Source of the DNA: Diogma glabrata
Lineage: Eukaryota > Arthropoda > Insecta > Diptera > Cylindrotomidae
Direction of reading: 5' to 3'
Assembly: GCA_963693315.1 (NCBI GenBank)
Contig: OY856187.1
Location: 75,895,394 to 75,959,393, forward strand
DNA: 64,000 bases
Shown: positions 8,803 through 21,139 of the stretch, one piece after another
How positions within the stretch are numbered: position 1 is the stretch's first letter
How the letters are laid out: each line of letters begins with the position of its first letter
The notes under the pieces: generated by a model
The model's database searches: none
Told to the model about the DNA's origin: nothing
The model's input: the letters and a program-made list of their open reading frames with translations, nothing else
Made by a program: the position numbers and the translations under genes

Positions 8803-10971
8803 CCGTAAAACTCGCTTATAACGTACGGCCAAAGGACCGTCTTGTACGTACGCTTTAGACGAGGTGTACGTTAAATCAATAGTAACTTTAAGATTTAAGA
8901 AAAACGCAGAAATGTGTAAATATGCTATAAATTTTTCTGTAAAATAAATTTACTAAATAAAATAACGCATACGTTTTTGGTAGGTACATTCATACATATA
9001 TTACCAACAAAGGAAGTTATTTTATAATTAAAAACTAAGCATAAATATTTACGTGTACGTACTTATTATTGTTTCATCATAGATTAGTTTGACTTTAATT
9101 AAAGCGATTATTTAAATCATCTCTATTTTAATTTTGTCTAAGAGATGATTGCAACAGTTTTTCCACTTCAACCTTAATTTGTTGTAGTTTTTTTTTCATT
9201 CATCCTCGATTCCATCCTTCGATCCTCGATTTTTTAAATCCTTTAGAATAACTTAGAAACGTTTCCAAACACATAAACGCATGGCAACTTTTGTTTTAGA
9301 AGGCATTGGTCTTAAAATTTCAGGACTATCCAAATTCGCGTTCATTTCCTCGATATTAATTACAAACTAACATGGAAACTTCTCTTAATCCAGCATTCGT
9401 TTCAATTTGCTCGTCAAAGCTGAGGACGTCCTGAAGTAATACATTTGCAGATGAAATAGCAGGATTCGATTCAATCCATGATTCGACACAAGCTCATGAC
9501 CATTGAACATTGCATCCCCAACTGTTTCAGTTACTGATAACGTGAATATAGATAAACTAATTCCTTTCTTTTTACAATTATTTATTTTTTCCCGTCACCC
9601 TTTTTCCACGCTCTAGAAATAAGTTTAGCAGCAGCTAAAAAATTTACTGCAACATTGTTGTTTAATTCCGGCAGTTTTTGCAAGCCATTTATTATTTTCT
9701 TAAGTATAAATCCTCTATACAAGTTTTTCAAATTTGTTGTCACTTCTTGGTCCGTTGGCTACCAAATCGCGGTTATATTGGGTAACATAAAGATTAATTT
9801 AATGGCTCGTTAATTCGTAAGTCGTAGCACTTGAATATGAAGGACAGTTTTCAACTGTTCTGCTGATTTCTAAGGCAGAGTCTTCTAATCAGTTGATCCA
9901 GGTCATCCAAGATTTAGAATTTTTCGTGTATTTAAAAGGCAGCATTGTTATATTTTTAAAACATCTTGGTGATTTTTACTTGCGAATCATAACCAATGAC
10001 GATCTTTCGGATTCGTCAGCGTTTGCTCCAACAAGCACAGTTAGTTACCCGTTATTTATTCAATTTGCCACCAGCCCGTAGTTCATTTTTAAAAGCCAAA
10101 CGTTCATTCGAAAGCATGTTGTAAAACAGTCCCGTTTCGTGAAGATTATAATACTTTTACTATCGTAGTGCCGAGTAATAAATTGGTAACTGATTTGTAA
10201 TCTAATCTTTGCAAATTCCAACACGGATATCCGCTATTTCTCCAACCACATTTTTGAATAACATTTCGTGTCAATTTTTGAATCGATCCAACCGATCATT
10301 ACAAGGATTGAAGTCTAGTATTTTGCGAGAAATCGAAAATTCAATTAGTTTTTCTTTGTATAGTAGCGGACCATTGAAATGATTTTAATCTCATGAATTT
10401 TAGCCATTTTAATATTTTATAACTGCCTCTTTAACTTTTTCAAAATTTTCTAGATTTAATTTTTCCCCGTTTTGAACAGATTGCCTGATTAATTTTCGTT
10501 GGATTTTGTAAAATTGGTGAAACTTTAGTTTTACTTATTCCAAATGTCTCTCTAATTTCAGCAGACGTGTCAAATTTTTTATCAACTTCTGACAAAATAA
10601 AAAAATAATATCAGTAAAAAAAATAAAAATAAATATCAAGCTAAAATATCAGTATTTCCACACATATCTATTTCAAAAAGAAAACGGATGAAATTAAGAA
10701 AAGAAGGAGAAAAACACCACTAAAAATCAAAGCTTAAATAGACTTGAAAAACTTTATAAAAAAAGTAGCGTACGCTATATCCGAAGTTATTTCTATTGAA
10801 AAAATTTTGAACGGACTCGTTCGACGTACTTTAAAACCGTATAAACGAGGTACGTTAAATCAGATCAAAAATACGTACAAAGAAGTGTGGAAGTGCTTGG
10901 GGACGCAACAATCCTACTTAATATGCCAAGTGTACGTTGTAAACGGAGTACGTTATAAGCGAGTTTTACTG
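8803..10971 (-). mobile_element. pogo/Tigger-like DNA transposon, 2169 bp, dead
   Basis: TIRs begin CCGTAAAACTCGCTTATAAC on the left and CAGTAAAACTCGCTTATAAC on the right, and continue CGTAC. TA at 8801-8802 and 10972-10973 is the expected target duplication. CAGTAnAACTCG... ends with TA are characteristic of the pogo/Tigger group. It lies between the arms of the long-TIR element. It contains the transposase relic described separately. Confidence 0.88.
9640..10592 (-). pseudogene. pogo/Tigger (CENP-B-like) transposase pseudogene
   Basis: Read on the minus strand across frames. The helix-turn-helix FGISKTKVSPILQNPTKI (about 10490-10560) matches the pogo/CENP-B N-terminal DNA-binding domain. 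LDRF follows, as in the second CENP-B-type domain. The DDE region appears as HETGLFYNMLSNERLAFK (about 10090-10150), where the family has ADETGLFY, so the first catalytic Asp has become His. GANADESE and PRCFK follow (about 9950-10040), then KSWMTWIN (about 9890-9910), then the PNxT...P-DQ block PNITAIW with DQEVTTNLKNLYRG (about 9700-9790). There are many stops and frameshifts, so it is an old relic. In the intact enzyme this protein cuts at the TIRs and inserts at TA. Confidence 0.85.
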
Positions 10972-11400
10972 TAGAAGCTATTATTTTTAATCCATTTTCG
11001 GTAATCGTTTGTTTGTCTGCATTTGTATTGTTAAAAATTTCTGCAAGATCAGATAAATGTATAATAATGCTTTTATAATTTTTAATTATTAATGATTTTA
11101 TAATTGTTTTTTTTCCTTTCCCAGCAAAACTTGAATCTATTGCTAAAAGTTTGAAACGAATTTAAAGAAAAGATTTTCAAATAAAGCAAACGATTAAATA
11201 AAATAAACACCACAGTTTAAACGATGGTTTCGGGACTTTGAAAGCCAAGATTAGTTAAGTATATGTAAATTACTTGTAAAACATAGTGTCGTATGTGCAT
11301 TAACGCTTTTTATGAATGCAAACGTTTATTTACAACAAAGAAAAAGATATTCATGATTTGAAAGTAGTTTTTTCGGTTTTTTAACGAAATTTTTGTGAAT

Positions 11401-11928
11401 AATAGTACATTATTTAATTAGGAGCTAAAGTGATACTTTTTGTGTTGAGTCTATAGTTTGACGGCCGACCGCAGGGAGGCCGACAATTATAGACGAAACA
11501 CAAAAAGTCACTTTAGCTCCGAATTAAATACACTATTTTTTCGGCAAACGTTTAAATTTTTTATAAATATGAAATTAATACATCAAACTTTTTATAAATA
11601 TGAATTTTTATCGTCATAATTACTTCCAAAAAAGAGAAAAAAACATTTAAATTTGTATGAATAAAATTTTTTTATCAAAGCAGCCTTTTCAAAATTTCAT
11701 AATCAAATTGAAATAGTTGTTATTTTGTTGTCATGGTTATACAATAAGTATGAAAAAATAACAAACTAACAAATAACAAATGCTACTTTACAGCCTCCGT
11801 AATATAAAATAAAAATGGCGTTACTTTTGCTGTCGCTAGACGTTACTTTTGCTGTCAGGCTAAAAAGTAAAACTTTAGCTAGCTCCCTAGCGGCAGTAAA
11901 GTTAAACTTTACAGCCGTTTGCCGAAAA
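11401..11928. mobile_element. foldback MITE inserted in the right arm
   Basis: 11401-11537 is a hairpin: AATAGTACATTATTTAATTA with GGAGCTAAAGTGA on the left pairs with TCACTTTAGCTCC and AATTAAATACACTATT on the right. A second inverted pair, TCGGCAAACG (11541) and CGTTTGCCGA (to 11925), bounds the rest. The uninterrupted left arm of the host element proves the insertion. It has the same design as 24818-25312. Confidence 0.7.
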
Positions 11929-12484
11929 ACAATATTATATTTTAATTCTATATTAAATTTGGGATTTCAACGAAAAAAATGAGCACTAGTAAAGTTCAAA
12001 AATCGAAAACTTCCTAACCAAATTTTTCGATTGAAAATTAGGTCTTTTTTTTTAATTTTCTTCATAAAACATCGAAAATTAAATATTTCGCTTTGAAAAA
12101 ATTTGGAACTGTTTGAAACACTAAAAAGAACATTTTCACCTATTTTAATGAAAATATTAAAACTTTTGCGAGTTATAAATAAAAAACAAAAAAACGGTTT
12201 TTTGCATTTTTCACGATCATTTTGTGGTTAAAGTTAAAAAAGTTTTAGATTTTTTTATTATCTACATTTAACTTTTTTCGATAGGATGCATAGTTTAGTC
12301 GCAAATCGCAAAAAACTAATACAAACCCTTAAAAACGTATATACTACAACGCCCCACCCCTTTCCGAGACTTTTGCTCAGTTCGGTCGATTTTTCCTTAA
12401 TTACTTAGACCATTATCTACATTTTCCGACCATTCGTATACTGCTAAGAATTTTTTTTCCTTTAACAGGATTGGCCCTGGTCTA

Positions 12485-13479
12485 AGAGTGTAATTGCTAT
12501 ATTGTTTTCACTAGTAAGAAAAGGGTTGGTGATAGATTAGTTCAAAATAAACGATACAGTTAGTTGAAAATAAACGGTAACGGTATAGTAATATAGTGAT
12601 ACGGTATAGTAATATAAGTCATTAAAAATTTATACTAAGTGAACAAAATAATAGTAAAAGAATATTATACAAGTAAAATTATTATGAAAACAAAAACAAT
12701 TAAGAAATAGGAATAATAAATAATAAAGTTATAAATAGGAATAATAGAAAGGTATAATAAAGGAGTAAAAGAAAGAGGAATAATAAAAATAAACGTACTC
12801 GTCCGTTTATATTTATAACGTATATTTATAACGTATAGAAAATTTATTGTTTTGATACAAGCAATGGCCTAGTTGCCCTACGTTCCAATATATTAAGAAT
12901 TAAACAAATTATGATTAAATATGAAAACAAAAATAACATTAATTTGTAAGAAAGAATAATTATAAAATAAAAATCAAAAATAAATATATAAAATATACAA
13001 ATAAAGTTATAGTAAATAAATGATCACATAAGTTTACTTTTATTGCTTTATTTTCAGAAAACTCTTTTATTACCGGTTCATATTCTAATATATATATATA
13101 TATATAAATTTTCAGATTGAATTGTTATAAGAGAAAAGGACTAGTCTTTTCCAGCGCATGCTTGATCATCTGGTGCGTGCTTAATTTTAATAAGTTTTAA
13201 TTTAGAAAAACTCATTTTACGAACGCTACTGTTAATGTTAATTACTATAAATAAATTCGGAAAATATCTTGCATGTTCTGCAAATATAGATGGTTTAAAA
13301 TTTTCTATCGCCGTTAAGTTCATGGTATAAAAGTATTAGTTGATGTTGTAAAATTTTGAAGTTCTCGCAGGGTTTTGTAGCATCCACATCGCTAACAGAT
13401 CAGTATGAGTTCGTCAATATTAATTCTACACTCCAAATATTCGAAAATGTAATCCCTGTCCTAGTTTTTTAATTAAAAC
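12485..13479. other. AT-rich segment without genes
   Basis: Contains purine-rich simple sequence (12690-13000, AATAATAAA-like) and a TA run at 13087-13107. A 60-codon open frame on the minus strand at 13141-13323 has no recognisable features, so I do not call it. Confidence 0.5.
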
Positions 13480-13960
13480 ATATTATATAAAAAGGATCTT
13501 TAATTATGCTCATCCATAAGAATAAATCGTTCTAATGAATTAATAGCAAAATCAAGTAGAAGAAATAGATTTTTGTGGAGGATCTAGATCTAGTATAATA
13601 TTATCTATCTTATGATTCATATTCAAAATCTTTGCTGTACAACGAATTCTTATTTGACTTGGAAACGAAATATTCGGTTCGCTCTATATTTATAACAATA
13701 TTTATAGAATGAGCAGCACATGCTATAAAAGTTGCCCTAAGCACCTTTATTCGATTTTGAACTGCAGCATTTTTACTTCATGCAGGATATGTTATCAAAT
13801 CTTTGGCCTCTTATGTTATTCAATGAGATCTTCATTTCAGTAACCCAGTTAATATATATTCATGGAATAAAATCAACGAAATGTTTACAAATTTCCTTTT
13901 TATCACATTTTGTTTTTTAAGATGTGGATAACTAAACAATAAATCTTATCATATAATGAA
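13480..13960 (-). pseudogene. hAT transposase relic, ZMYM1/DUF4371-like type
   Basis: Read on the minus strand across frames: EICKHFVDFIP (about 13890-13930), then LNNIRGQRFDNISCMK (about 13785-13835), then AVQNRIKVLRATFIACAAHS (about 13700-13765). The order RGQ-x-x-DN...M...VQ-R-I...A-H-S is the core of the hAT subfamily related to vertebrate ZMYM1-like proteins (RGQGYDN...CxxHSLNL). Only this core survives, with stops and one frameshift. No terminal repeats could be linked to it. Confidence 0.7.
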
Positions 13961-14236
13961 ATCAATAGATAAACATAGACCAACATTTAATGATAAGATG
14001 GAGGAAATTAAATTTATATAAGAGGTGAAGAACCCAAATTTTAAAAAACAATTTGCAGACAAAAATTCAAATTGGGTTCCCATACTCGGGTCAAGTATAC
14101 TCGTTTATCATGTGAAACTTTATGTCTTCCTTAATAACTAAAGCCTACATATAGGTATATATACATGGTGTTATATAGTTAATTAAATAGAAAAAGAAAA
14201 ACTGAATAAGAAAGAGGGCATATGAAAAGAGTTCAT
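13961..14236. other. AT-rich segment, nothing recognised
   Basis: No ORF, repeat or regulatory signal that I can support. Confidence 0.4.
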
Positions 14237-15255
14237 TCGCCAGCGCCCGTAACATATCACCTTGGCTGGTAATATCTCACCGCTATAATTGTCAGTATCT
14301 AATATCTCACGTTAAATCGTTTGTCAATAGCAGCGACATGAGTACGCGCGGCTGTCACACCCGTAGATCGAAAATTAAAACAAATGTACAAATATTGATG
14401 CAAAACTGTCGCTCCTTTGTACCCGTGGTTTATCCGGCCCTATCACTTTTTACACATCACATTTACAAAAATCAATTACGGTTTCAGTACAGACTGATTT
14501 AATAACAATTACTTCTAATAACATGAATTTTAATAACCGGAAACATCTAAGAAAATTGCAAACAAAACAATCTTCAGTCGCTACAAATCACTTTTTATTT
14601 CTTTTATCTTTATAAAACACAACAACAACAACAGAATTACACGAAAAGCTAAATCAATATCTATGGCAAGCTAAATCTAAATAAAGCATCAAAAGTTTAA
14701 GATAAAATTTAAAAAAAAAAAAGAAAACAAAAGAAAAGAAAAATGTTTTTCGGTTTTAATCTTTACAATAAAACCAACCAAAAAAAATCAAAGATTTATT
14801 TTCTTAAGTTTTTCATTCATTTTGCTTTTGTTTTATGATTAAACTCATAAACCTTAAAAAAATTTTATGAATTTTATTAAGATAATGAATTTTTATTATG
14901 AAAATTAATTTTTTTTTTGTGTTAGCTATAAAATAAAAAATTGTAACAAACAAAAAAATACTTAATTTTCTTCTTTTTTTATTTTATTGGAAATTTTGAG
15001 ATGAAAATATTTTGTATTAAGAAATTTTGCAATTAAAACATGAAAATAAATCTCGAAATCTACTTTTTCATAGGGTTGAATTTTTTTTTCAATATTGCCG
15101 TATGGATCAGTTTTTGTTAATTTTCAGATTTCTTTATTTCTGTTCTACGGTTGTGACAAGCCCTGCATACCTTAGTCGTTGATATACAATTTGGCGTGAA
15201 ATATCTCATAGCAGTGAGATATTACTACCCAAGTACCTGAAAGGTGCTGGCTCAT
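14237..15255. mobile_element. possible 1-kb MITE with imperfect TIRs
   Basis: GGTAATATCTCACCGCTAT and TAATATCTCACG (14269-14312) are mirrored near 15190-15235 by CGTGAAATATCTCATAGC and GTGAGATATTACTACC. GCCAGC and CACCTT match GAGCCAGCACCTTTC on the other strand. The interior is AT-rich and non-coding. Confidence 0.4.
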
Positions 15256-15569
15256 GAACTTTATTCAGTCAACGCTAGCACTTTTAGTTTTAATAATGGA
15301 GTATAACTTGGAGATGTATCTCTATTTTTGACTCGAGTAAAAAAACCTATGTATAACTTTATATGTGGGCCTTAACAATGCTGCCAAAACTTAGCACACC
15401 CATGGTTCTCGTCCCGATTTTGGCACAAGAGCAGGAATGTCTTGTCCTAGAATAAAACAAATTGTTGCTTTAGATACTACAACATCATTATATCAGCCTG
15501 AAAATTTTATCATTATAACAGTGTCACTCAAATATTATTTCTCTTTTGTTGTAGTTCCAGAATAAAAAA

Positions 15570-17430
15570 AGCCCAAATAAAAATATTTGTCCGTCTGCCG
15601 GCCGTCTTTGAAGGCCGAAGAAAACTGCGGCTGGACTGATTTGACAAGCATTTGATGGTAAACATTTTTGTCATTTTATACATTTGTATTTATTTGGATG
15701 ACATCAAATATAATGGAAGAGAAATGAAATGAATTTAGATTTCCAAACTAGAATGTTCAAACTGACATACTTTTGAAAATAATAAATTCACCGATTTAGT
15801 ACCCAGGACCTTTTGTTGTAGGAAATTTAATTCTCTACAAATTTCTCTGCTGCTATCAGAAATTGGAAAATACAGCTATTTTTTATAGCTATTTATCAAA
15901 CGAATCCGGTTTGCGTCTTTCACAGGTTTGATCTTAAAAACTGGAATTTTGGAAGAATTTTTGGTAGGTTCAATGCTAAAAAATGAGCCATATGGGACAG
16001 AAAAACGCACTAAATTGATTATTATAGTTAAATGAAAGACTCAGACTAGGCCCGGAATTACCAAAATTTAGCCCTGGGTCGAATCAGATCTGTCACTCCT
16101 CTCTTCTACGTTCTAATAATAATTGATTATTTCTTTGTGATTAACATATTCACTGCTTTAAAATTTTTGTTTGATAGCGTTTAGTTATAAAACTTTAGAT
16201 AAAAAAACCTGTAATCGTCATACAAACAAAAATCATATTCAATTCAGTTCCCTGCTTAAAAATTACTTAGAACTATTAAATGAGGATGTACCAAGCCCTA
16301 GGAGTGTCCACTTAAAAAATACATCGATATATTATGTAACATGGAATACTTTCAACAATAGTTTAATACGATTATTTTTAAGTTTAACGCAAAAGGTTCG
16401 TTTTTTTTCGTTTGGAACGGTACGCAGTTTCAGAGTAACATAGATATATACCTGTAACGGTGTGTTTAATTCATGAGTGTTGGCTTAGTTAAATTGTATG
16501 AGCAGGGTTACCAACTATTACAAAACATAAAGCCGAATAAATTTTATGCAAACCCGAAGATTTCATTAAACTTCCATAAATTCGATAAACAACCTCAAAG
16601 TTAATTACAAAAATATGAAGGGCTCATAACGTCCCACACCGAGATGACAAAACTTTGGTCTGTGTTAAAAGCTTAGTATATACTTAGTCCACTTAATAAG
16701 TCGGAAAATCTGGAAAAGTGTTGGAACAGCACCGATTTTAAAAATTCTTCTTTTCTGCATTCCTTAGACCTACAGGAACATTCATCAATACTAACCCCTG
16801 CATTACCTCGAAAAATGAGTAAAATTGTGGATTTTTCTCCCTGCCAAAGCATCTTAATTACTAAGAGTGTTTAATTTTCTTGCACTAAAATTGCACCTCG
16901 GCAATCATCTCTCTGGGGTGTTTAGGGTCACTGAGTACAAATTTTAGATCCAAAATCAAGTAAAGGTGTTCCGATCCAACCCCTTAAAAAGTTTATATTT
17001 TCCATCAAAAGTCGGCTCTCGGTAGTTTTCGGGTTCGTTGCTCATGAATAATAAAATTCCGATAAAAATTTCACTCTGCTTTTTCTATAGTTGATTGATT
17101 TGTAAGCTGGAGAATTTCATTTTCAAATGTTTTTTGTGAATATTGGTGTATAAAACTTGAATGTTAAATAATTGCGGAAAGAAAACGCTTTTTCCGTTTA
17201 TTTAATTTATTTAATTTACGTAATGCTGCTGATTCATTCAGAGAGAACTTTGAGGATATTGATCAATCCTCCAATTTTTGAGATTGTACAGTATTTTCCG
17301 AATTATTTACTGGATTAAGTGTTTGATGAAGACTGAAATAGCCATTTTGTTTTTAGTTTTGTCTTAAACATTTTAACAAAACGGCCGGCAGACACGCACA
17401 TTTTTGTGTGCTTATTTAGACTTATAGTTA
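15570..17430. mobile_element. possible 1.86-kb inverted-repeat element
   Basis: CCCAAATAAAAATATTTGTC plus CTGCCGGCCGT (about 15573-15610) is mirrored at about 17378-17430 by ACGGCCGGCAG and GCTTATTTAGACTTAT. The 11-bp CTGCCGGCCGT match is exact and GC-rich in an AT-rich setting. A 90-codon open frame at 16171-16443 (+) has no recognisable motif. No target duplication identified. Confidence 0.35.
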
Positions 17431-17819
17431 TGACCCAAAACGTCGAGATATGCTTGTACGCTTGTCAAAACTTTTTGATACATACACCTGTCAAGAAATA
17501 ATTGTTCACATCCCCGACGCCAATTTTTATTAAATACATTTTATTTTCTCAGCGAACAATGAATTATCGGTGCTGTATAGCGTTTTGAAAAAGATTTGTG
17601 AAATAAAACGTTTTATAATTTCGATTACGCCATTTTGTTAAAATAAGTTAAAATTAATTATGGTAATAACAAACAAAAGAAAAAATAGAAAAGCATACTT
17701 GAAACGTTGCTAATACGTTGAAATGTTGCTGCATATGATATGTTGTCCATACCAATGTGGCTTAGGCAGACTTTGCAGAAACAAAAGTTTACTTAATCGT
17801 TTTTCTTATATTCTTAGAT

Positions 17820-18765
17820 CATTCCAGATTTCTAAAGGACCTTCTTTGAGTATTCCTCCTACTGCAGAGCTACGCAAGTAAATAGATAATTCGTCTGCTG
17901 AAATTGTATCCTCAAATTGTTTTAACCTCCAACTCTTGTTTATTAGTTTATGATAATCTTCCCATAAGGAATAGCTATATCTTCTTGATTTTTAGATTGA
18001 TCTGAATTAGATTACGACATTTCGATATTTTGTGTAGTATTTTTCACAAAGTTTTTAATTTTGCGACTGCAGTAGAGCAAACAAGTTCATCCCTGAAGTG
18101 CATTTTTTAAACCTCGGATCCAATACAATGGCTACAGCGAGTGGTCACTCTTTATATAGCATATACCCAATACCCATTAGTTTCTCAAATTAAGTACAAT
18201 CGATTTCAATTCTTTGCCGAGCGAGTCTTCCACAGTAGAAGGGATATAATTTTAAACTAGGCAACACCTTGCTGTCAGTGCGACAGTCACCAGACACTTC
18301 TTTGGTAGCAGTTTCTAACGGCCGTTAGACATGTAATACAGAAGAAAAAATTGACAGTTCTGGTGCATTGACCATATGTGGCGCTATTTTATGTGGAATT
18401 TAATATATTATTGACAACAGCGCGTAACTCTAAAAACCTCTCAATCATATATTAATTACTGTTCCTTCTTGTTGGAACTTCTTGAATTAATTTTGTTTCT
18501 TTATCCGATGGTTTCTTAATTCATTGCTTGATATATTACTTTGCTTGAACTATGTAACAATTCCTTTGACCTTAGTAATTAGTTTCGTAAGCCTGAACAC
18601 TTTTGTACCGCATTTTAAACAACTAAAATTTAGAGTGCGCAAAACACGTTATATGAATATTACCAAAAACCAGATCGACGGTCTTAATCACATATGCTCC
18701 ATTGTCAGCCACAACCAACTAAATTTTCGATTTCGTACAATTTGTAAAAGTATTTCTTTGAAGAA
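17820..18765 (-). pseudogene. hAT transposase pseudogene (ZBED/Ac-like)
   Basis: Read on the minus strand across frames, from high to low coordinates: VVADNGAYVIKTV and ITCFAHS (the CxxH...LNLV core, 18650-18720), then LITKVKGIVT (about 18560), KLIQEVPTRRNS and YMIERFLELRAVVNN (18390-18480; the family has TRWNS), TATKEVSGD (about 18300), VAIVLDPRFKK (about 18110), and DELSIYLRSSAVGGILKEGP (17840-17905). This is the canonical order of hAT transposases of the ZBED/Ac type. Repeated frameshifts and stops mark it as dead. The CAGGGCC terminus at 18954 lies on the 5' side, as expected. Confidence 0.85.
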
Positions 18766-18824
18766 ATTAAAAATTAATAACAATCAAAAAGTTGCTCTCA
18801 GATGTCAGGTTTAGTTTTTTGATT

Positions 18825-18954
18825 GATGCGATGTTTTATAAAAAACATCAATACATCGAATAGGAAAAATCTTTAAAAAACATCGAATCTATTCGATGTA
18901 TCGCGTGTAAACATCGAGTAAATTCTAGACATCGATGTATAACTATTGGCCCTG
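18825..18954. mobile_element. terminal and subterminal region of the hAT relic
   Basis: Read on the minus strand it begins CAGGGCCAATAGTTATACAT, a hAT-type terminus, followed by repeated ATCGATGT/ATCGAATA motifs over 110 bases. Repeated subterminal motifs like these also occur in the hAT at 52275-53759. The partner terminus was not found, so the other end is probably lost. Confidence 0.65.
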
Positions 18955-20500
18955 ATTCGGAACCACGTATTACAATTGGCACTTTTATGAAAACTATTTA
19001 TTTTAATTTATGCGGGATAGCTCAAAAACTAAACTATATCACTGAAACCTGAATCTACAAACACAAACAAATCTTCACTTGGAAATCTCTTTTATCCTTC
19101 CGAATCACAGAATTACAGAAAAATAATTAATTACTACTGACATGGAAATACAATTTAATCAAACTCAAAATCGAAAATTTATACAAATCAAAAATGTCTA
19201 AAATAACTTACATAAATATGTTGTCTTCAATGTTGTTTTATCGTGATTCCCTTTATTTATAATTCCTGATTGTATGATATATTTAACACACTCATTCTGC
19301 ATGCACCACGTATAAATTTTAATGTATTCAATTATTTTCTCAATGCAAATTCATCATCACTACAGCCAATTGGAAATCCATTATAACCAATTCCCACAGT
19401 TTAATTATCGTTGTTTACAATAAAGGCACCAACTTCTGTTGTTAAATATTTACTGCCCGAAATACATTTGCCATAGAATTTTCAGACCAATGAAGATTAA
19501 ATTTGGTCTTGTTTATCCTTTTTCATAACTTTAACAATAACGGATGATTTTTTTTTTATTATTTTTGTAAGTAATTAATCAATCTCAGAGTTGAGAAGAC
19601 AACATCAATGCAGAATTTTTTTTTGTTTTCACTACGCTTATTTCATCAAACAAATAAAACAACTAAGATCACAATTTAAAAAAACACAGATAATTTTATT
19701 TTATTTATAATAAAAAACATTTATATATTTTTTTTATATTTTAACTACTTTACATGGTAACATTTATATTTTTTTTGTTACAATTTTAATTTGTTAATAA
19801 TAACAAAATCAATTTTTAAATATGAACTGATTCAACACAACCAACATAACATATCATATTAAATGGACTTTAATATATATGTTATTGGTTGAGTTTTTAA
19901 AATTATACTGAACCACGATCTAAAAAATTTTGATCGTTTTATATCATATTTGTATCTATGTATAGCCATAATTTTTGTATACAACCAGTTCATTTTTTTC
20001 ATTCTATCAAACCTGGATATTTCGATTTAATAAACAGTGGTATAGATGTTTTTTGTGCAATTGGAGAAAATCATTGAAACCATCATTGAATAACAAAAAC
20101 TATCATTTTCAGAGAAAAAGGGCAATGGTGCTGGCACAACAGATGTTTAGTGAATATCCCTACCAAGAACTGCTATGGAAATGTGTCAAATGATGCAGCA
20201 ACTGCTTCGTAGAACGCACATCGAACTCAAACGCGATCGATCGCGCTGAAACGCATTAAAACTTATATTTGCATTCGCTTATACTCCATGACAAAAGCAC
20301 TGCATGACTCCTTAGCAGATCTTTCTGTTGAGTCTGATTTGACGATATTAATTGACAATAATGAGCTTCGCATTAAATTTGCTGAGATTATTATCCTCCA
20401 GTTTAGTATATTTTATGTTGGTCGTCGACTAGTGATCAAAACATATTTTTTATACTTCCTATACTGGCTATACATAATGAAGTATTTCACACTGCGTTAG
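18955..20500. other. AT-rich segment without assignable genes
   Basis: Two short open frames (19975-20193 and 20288-20500, both +) show no motif, signal peptide or homology I recognise. Poly-T/poly-A tracts at 19550-19810. Confidence 0.45.
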
Positions 20501-20509
20501 ATTTGCGTA

Positions 20510-20635
20510 AAACATAACTTTTTCGGACTTTATTACTTTACGTCCTCTATTACGTTATGTCCTCTTTTTATTACTTAACTTACTCTTATTATTAATTTAC
20601 GCCCTCTTTTTGTTACTTTACGCCCACTTGGAGGA
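20510..20635. repeat. degenerate minisatellite, TTTATTACTTTACGTCCTC units
   Basis: About four imperfect copies of TTATTACTTTACGTCCTC-like units, of 20-35 bases each, lie in tandem. No coding. Confidence 0.6.
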
Positions 20636-20639
20636 AGTA

Positions 20640-21120
20640 TAAAAAGTGTTGTGTGTACCACAAGTGCAAAGTTAATTTTAGTCCTATAGCGAAATGTTGT
20701 CAAATTCTTACTCGAAATGAAATTTATAACTAAACACCCTTGATACATAAATAACTATTAAATTAAAAAAAAATTTGTAATGTATTCTAAAATTCGCCAA
20801 CCACCGCCGCCATTATAAGGGATACTGTTGGCGCTGGACAAGGTGATCCTACAAAATAATAAAATTTTCGTTATTCACAAAATTATATTTACCAAGTGAT
20901 TGCCTTCTCCATCGTCAATTCACATCTCATAGTATGGAGGAATGTGATACTCGTCTTTAAAATGATCTAAAAATAAATCAAAATAAAAATTGGCAATGAT
21001 TAGGAATTTCAAAATCGTAGACATTTAAGATACTTACATTAGTTAAAATTAATTTATTATTTATCTTCGTTACAGTTCACATAAGTACATATCGTCCGTG
21101 ACATTTTCTGAAAGGCAAAT
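20640..21120. other. AT-rich segment before the LINE
   Basis: Non-coding as far as I can see; no LINE 5' end or promoter is recognisable. Confidence 0.4.
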
Positions 21121-21139
21121 CAGTTTTTTGTTATATAAA

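Larger units (their letters stand above)
2908..12482. mobile_element. long-TIR composite element with nested insertions
   Basis: The ends GACCAGGGCCAA (2908) and TTGGCCCTGGTC (to 12482) are inverted and flanked by TA (2906-2907, 12483-12484). The inversion continues for hundreds of bases: the left arm is 2908-3060 plus 5102-5712 and the right arm is 11212-11400 plus 11929-12482. Shared landmarks are TTAGCAGTATACGAATGGTC, AATCGACCGAACTGAG, GGTTTGTATTAG and TATTCATGATTTGAAAGTAG. Both arms were later split by other elements. The superfamily is uncertain: TA flanks suggest a mariner-type target, while CAGGGCC ends resemble hAT but I see no 8-bp duplication. No intact transposase lies inside. Confidence 0.7.

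Noticed and set aside
2908..12482. hAT assignment for the long-TIR element because of CAGGGCC ends
   Set aside because: The flanking 8 bases (AGATAGAC and GTCTAAGA) do not match, whereas TA flanks do; left unassigned.
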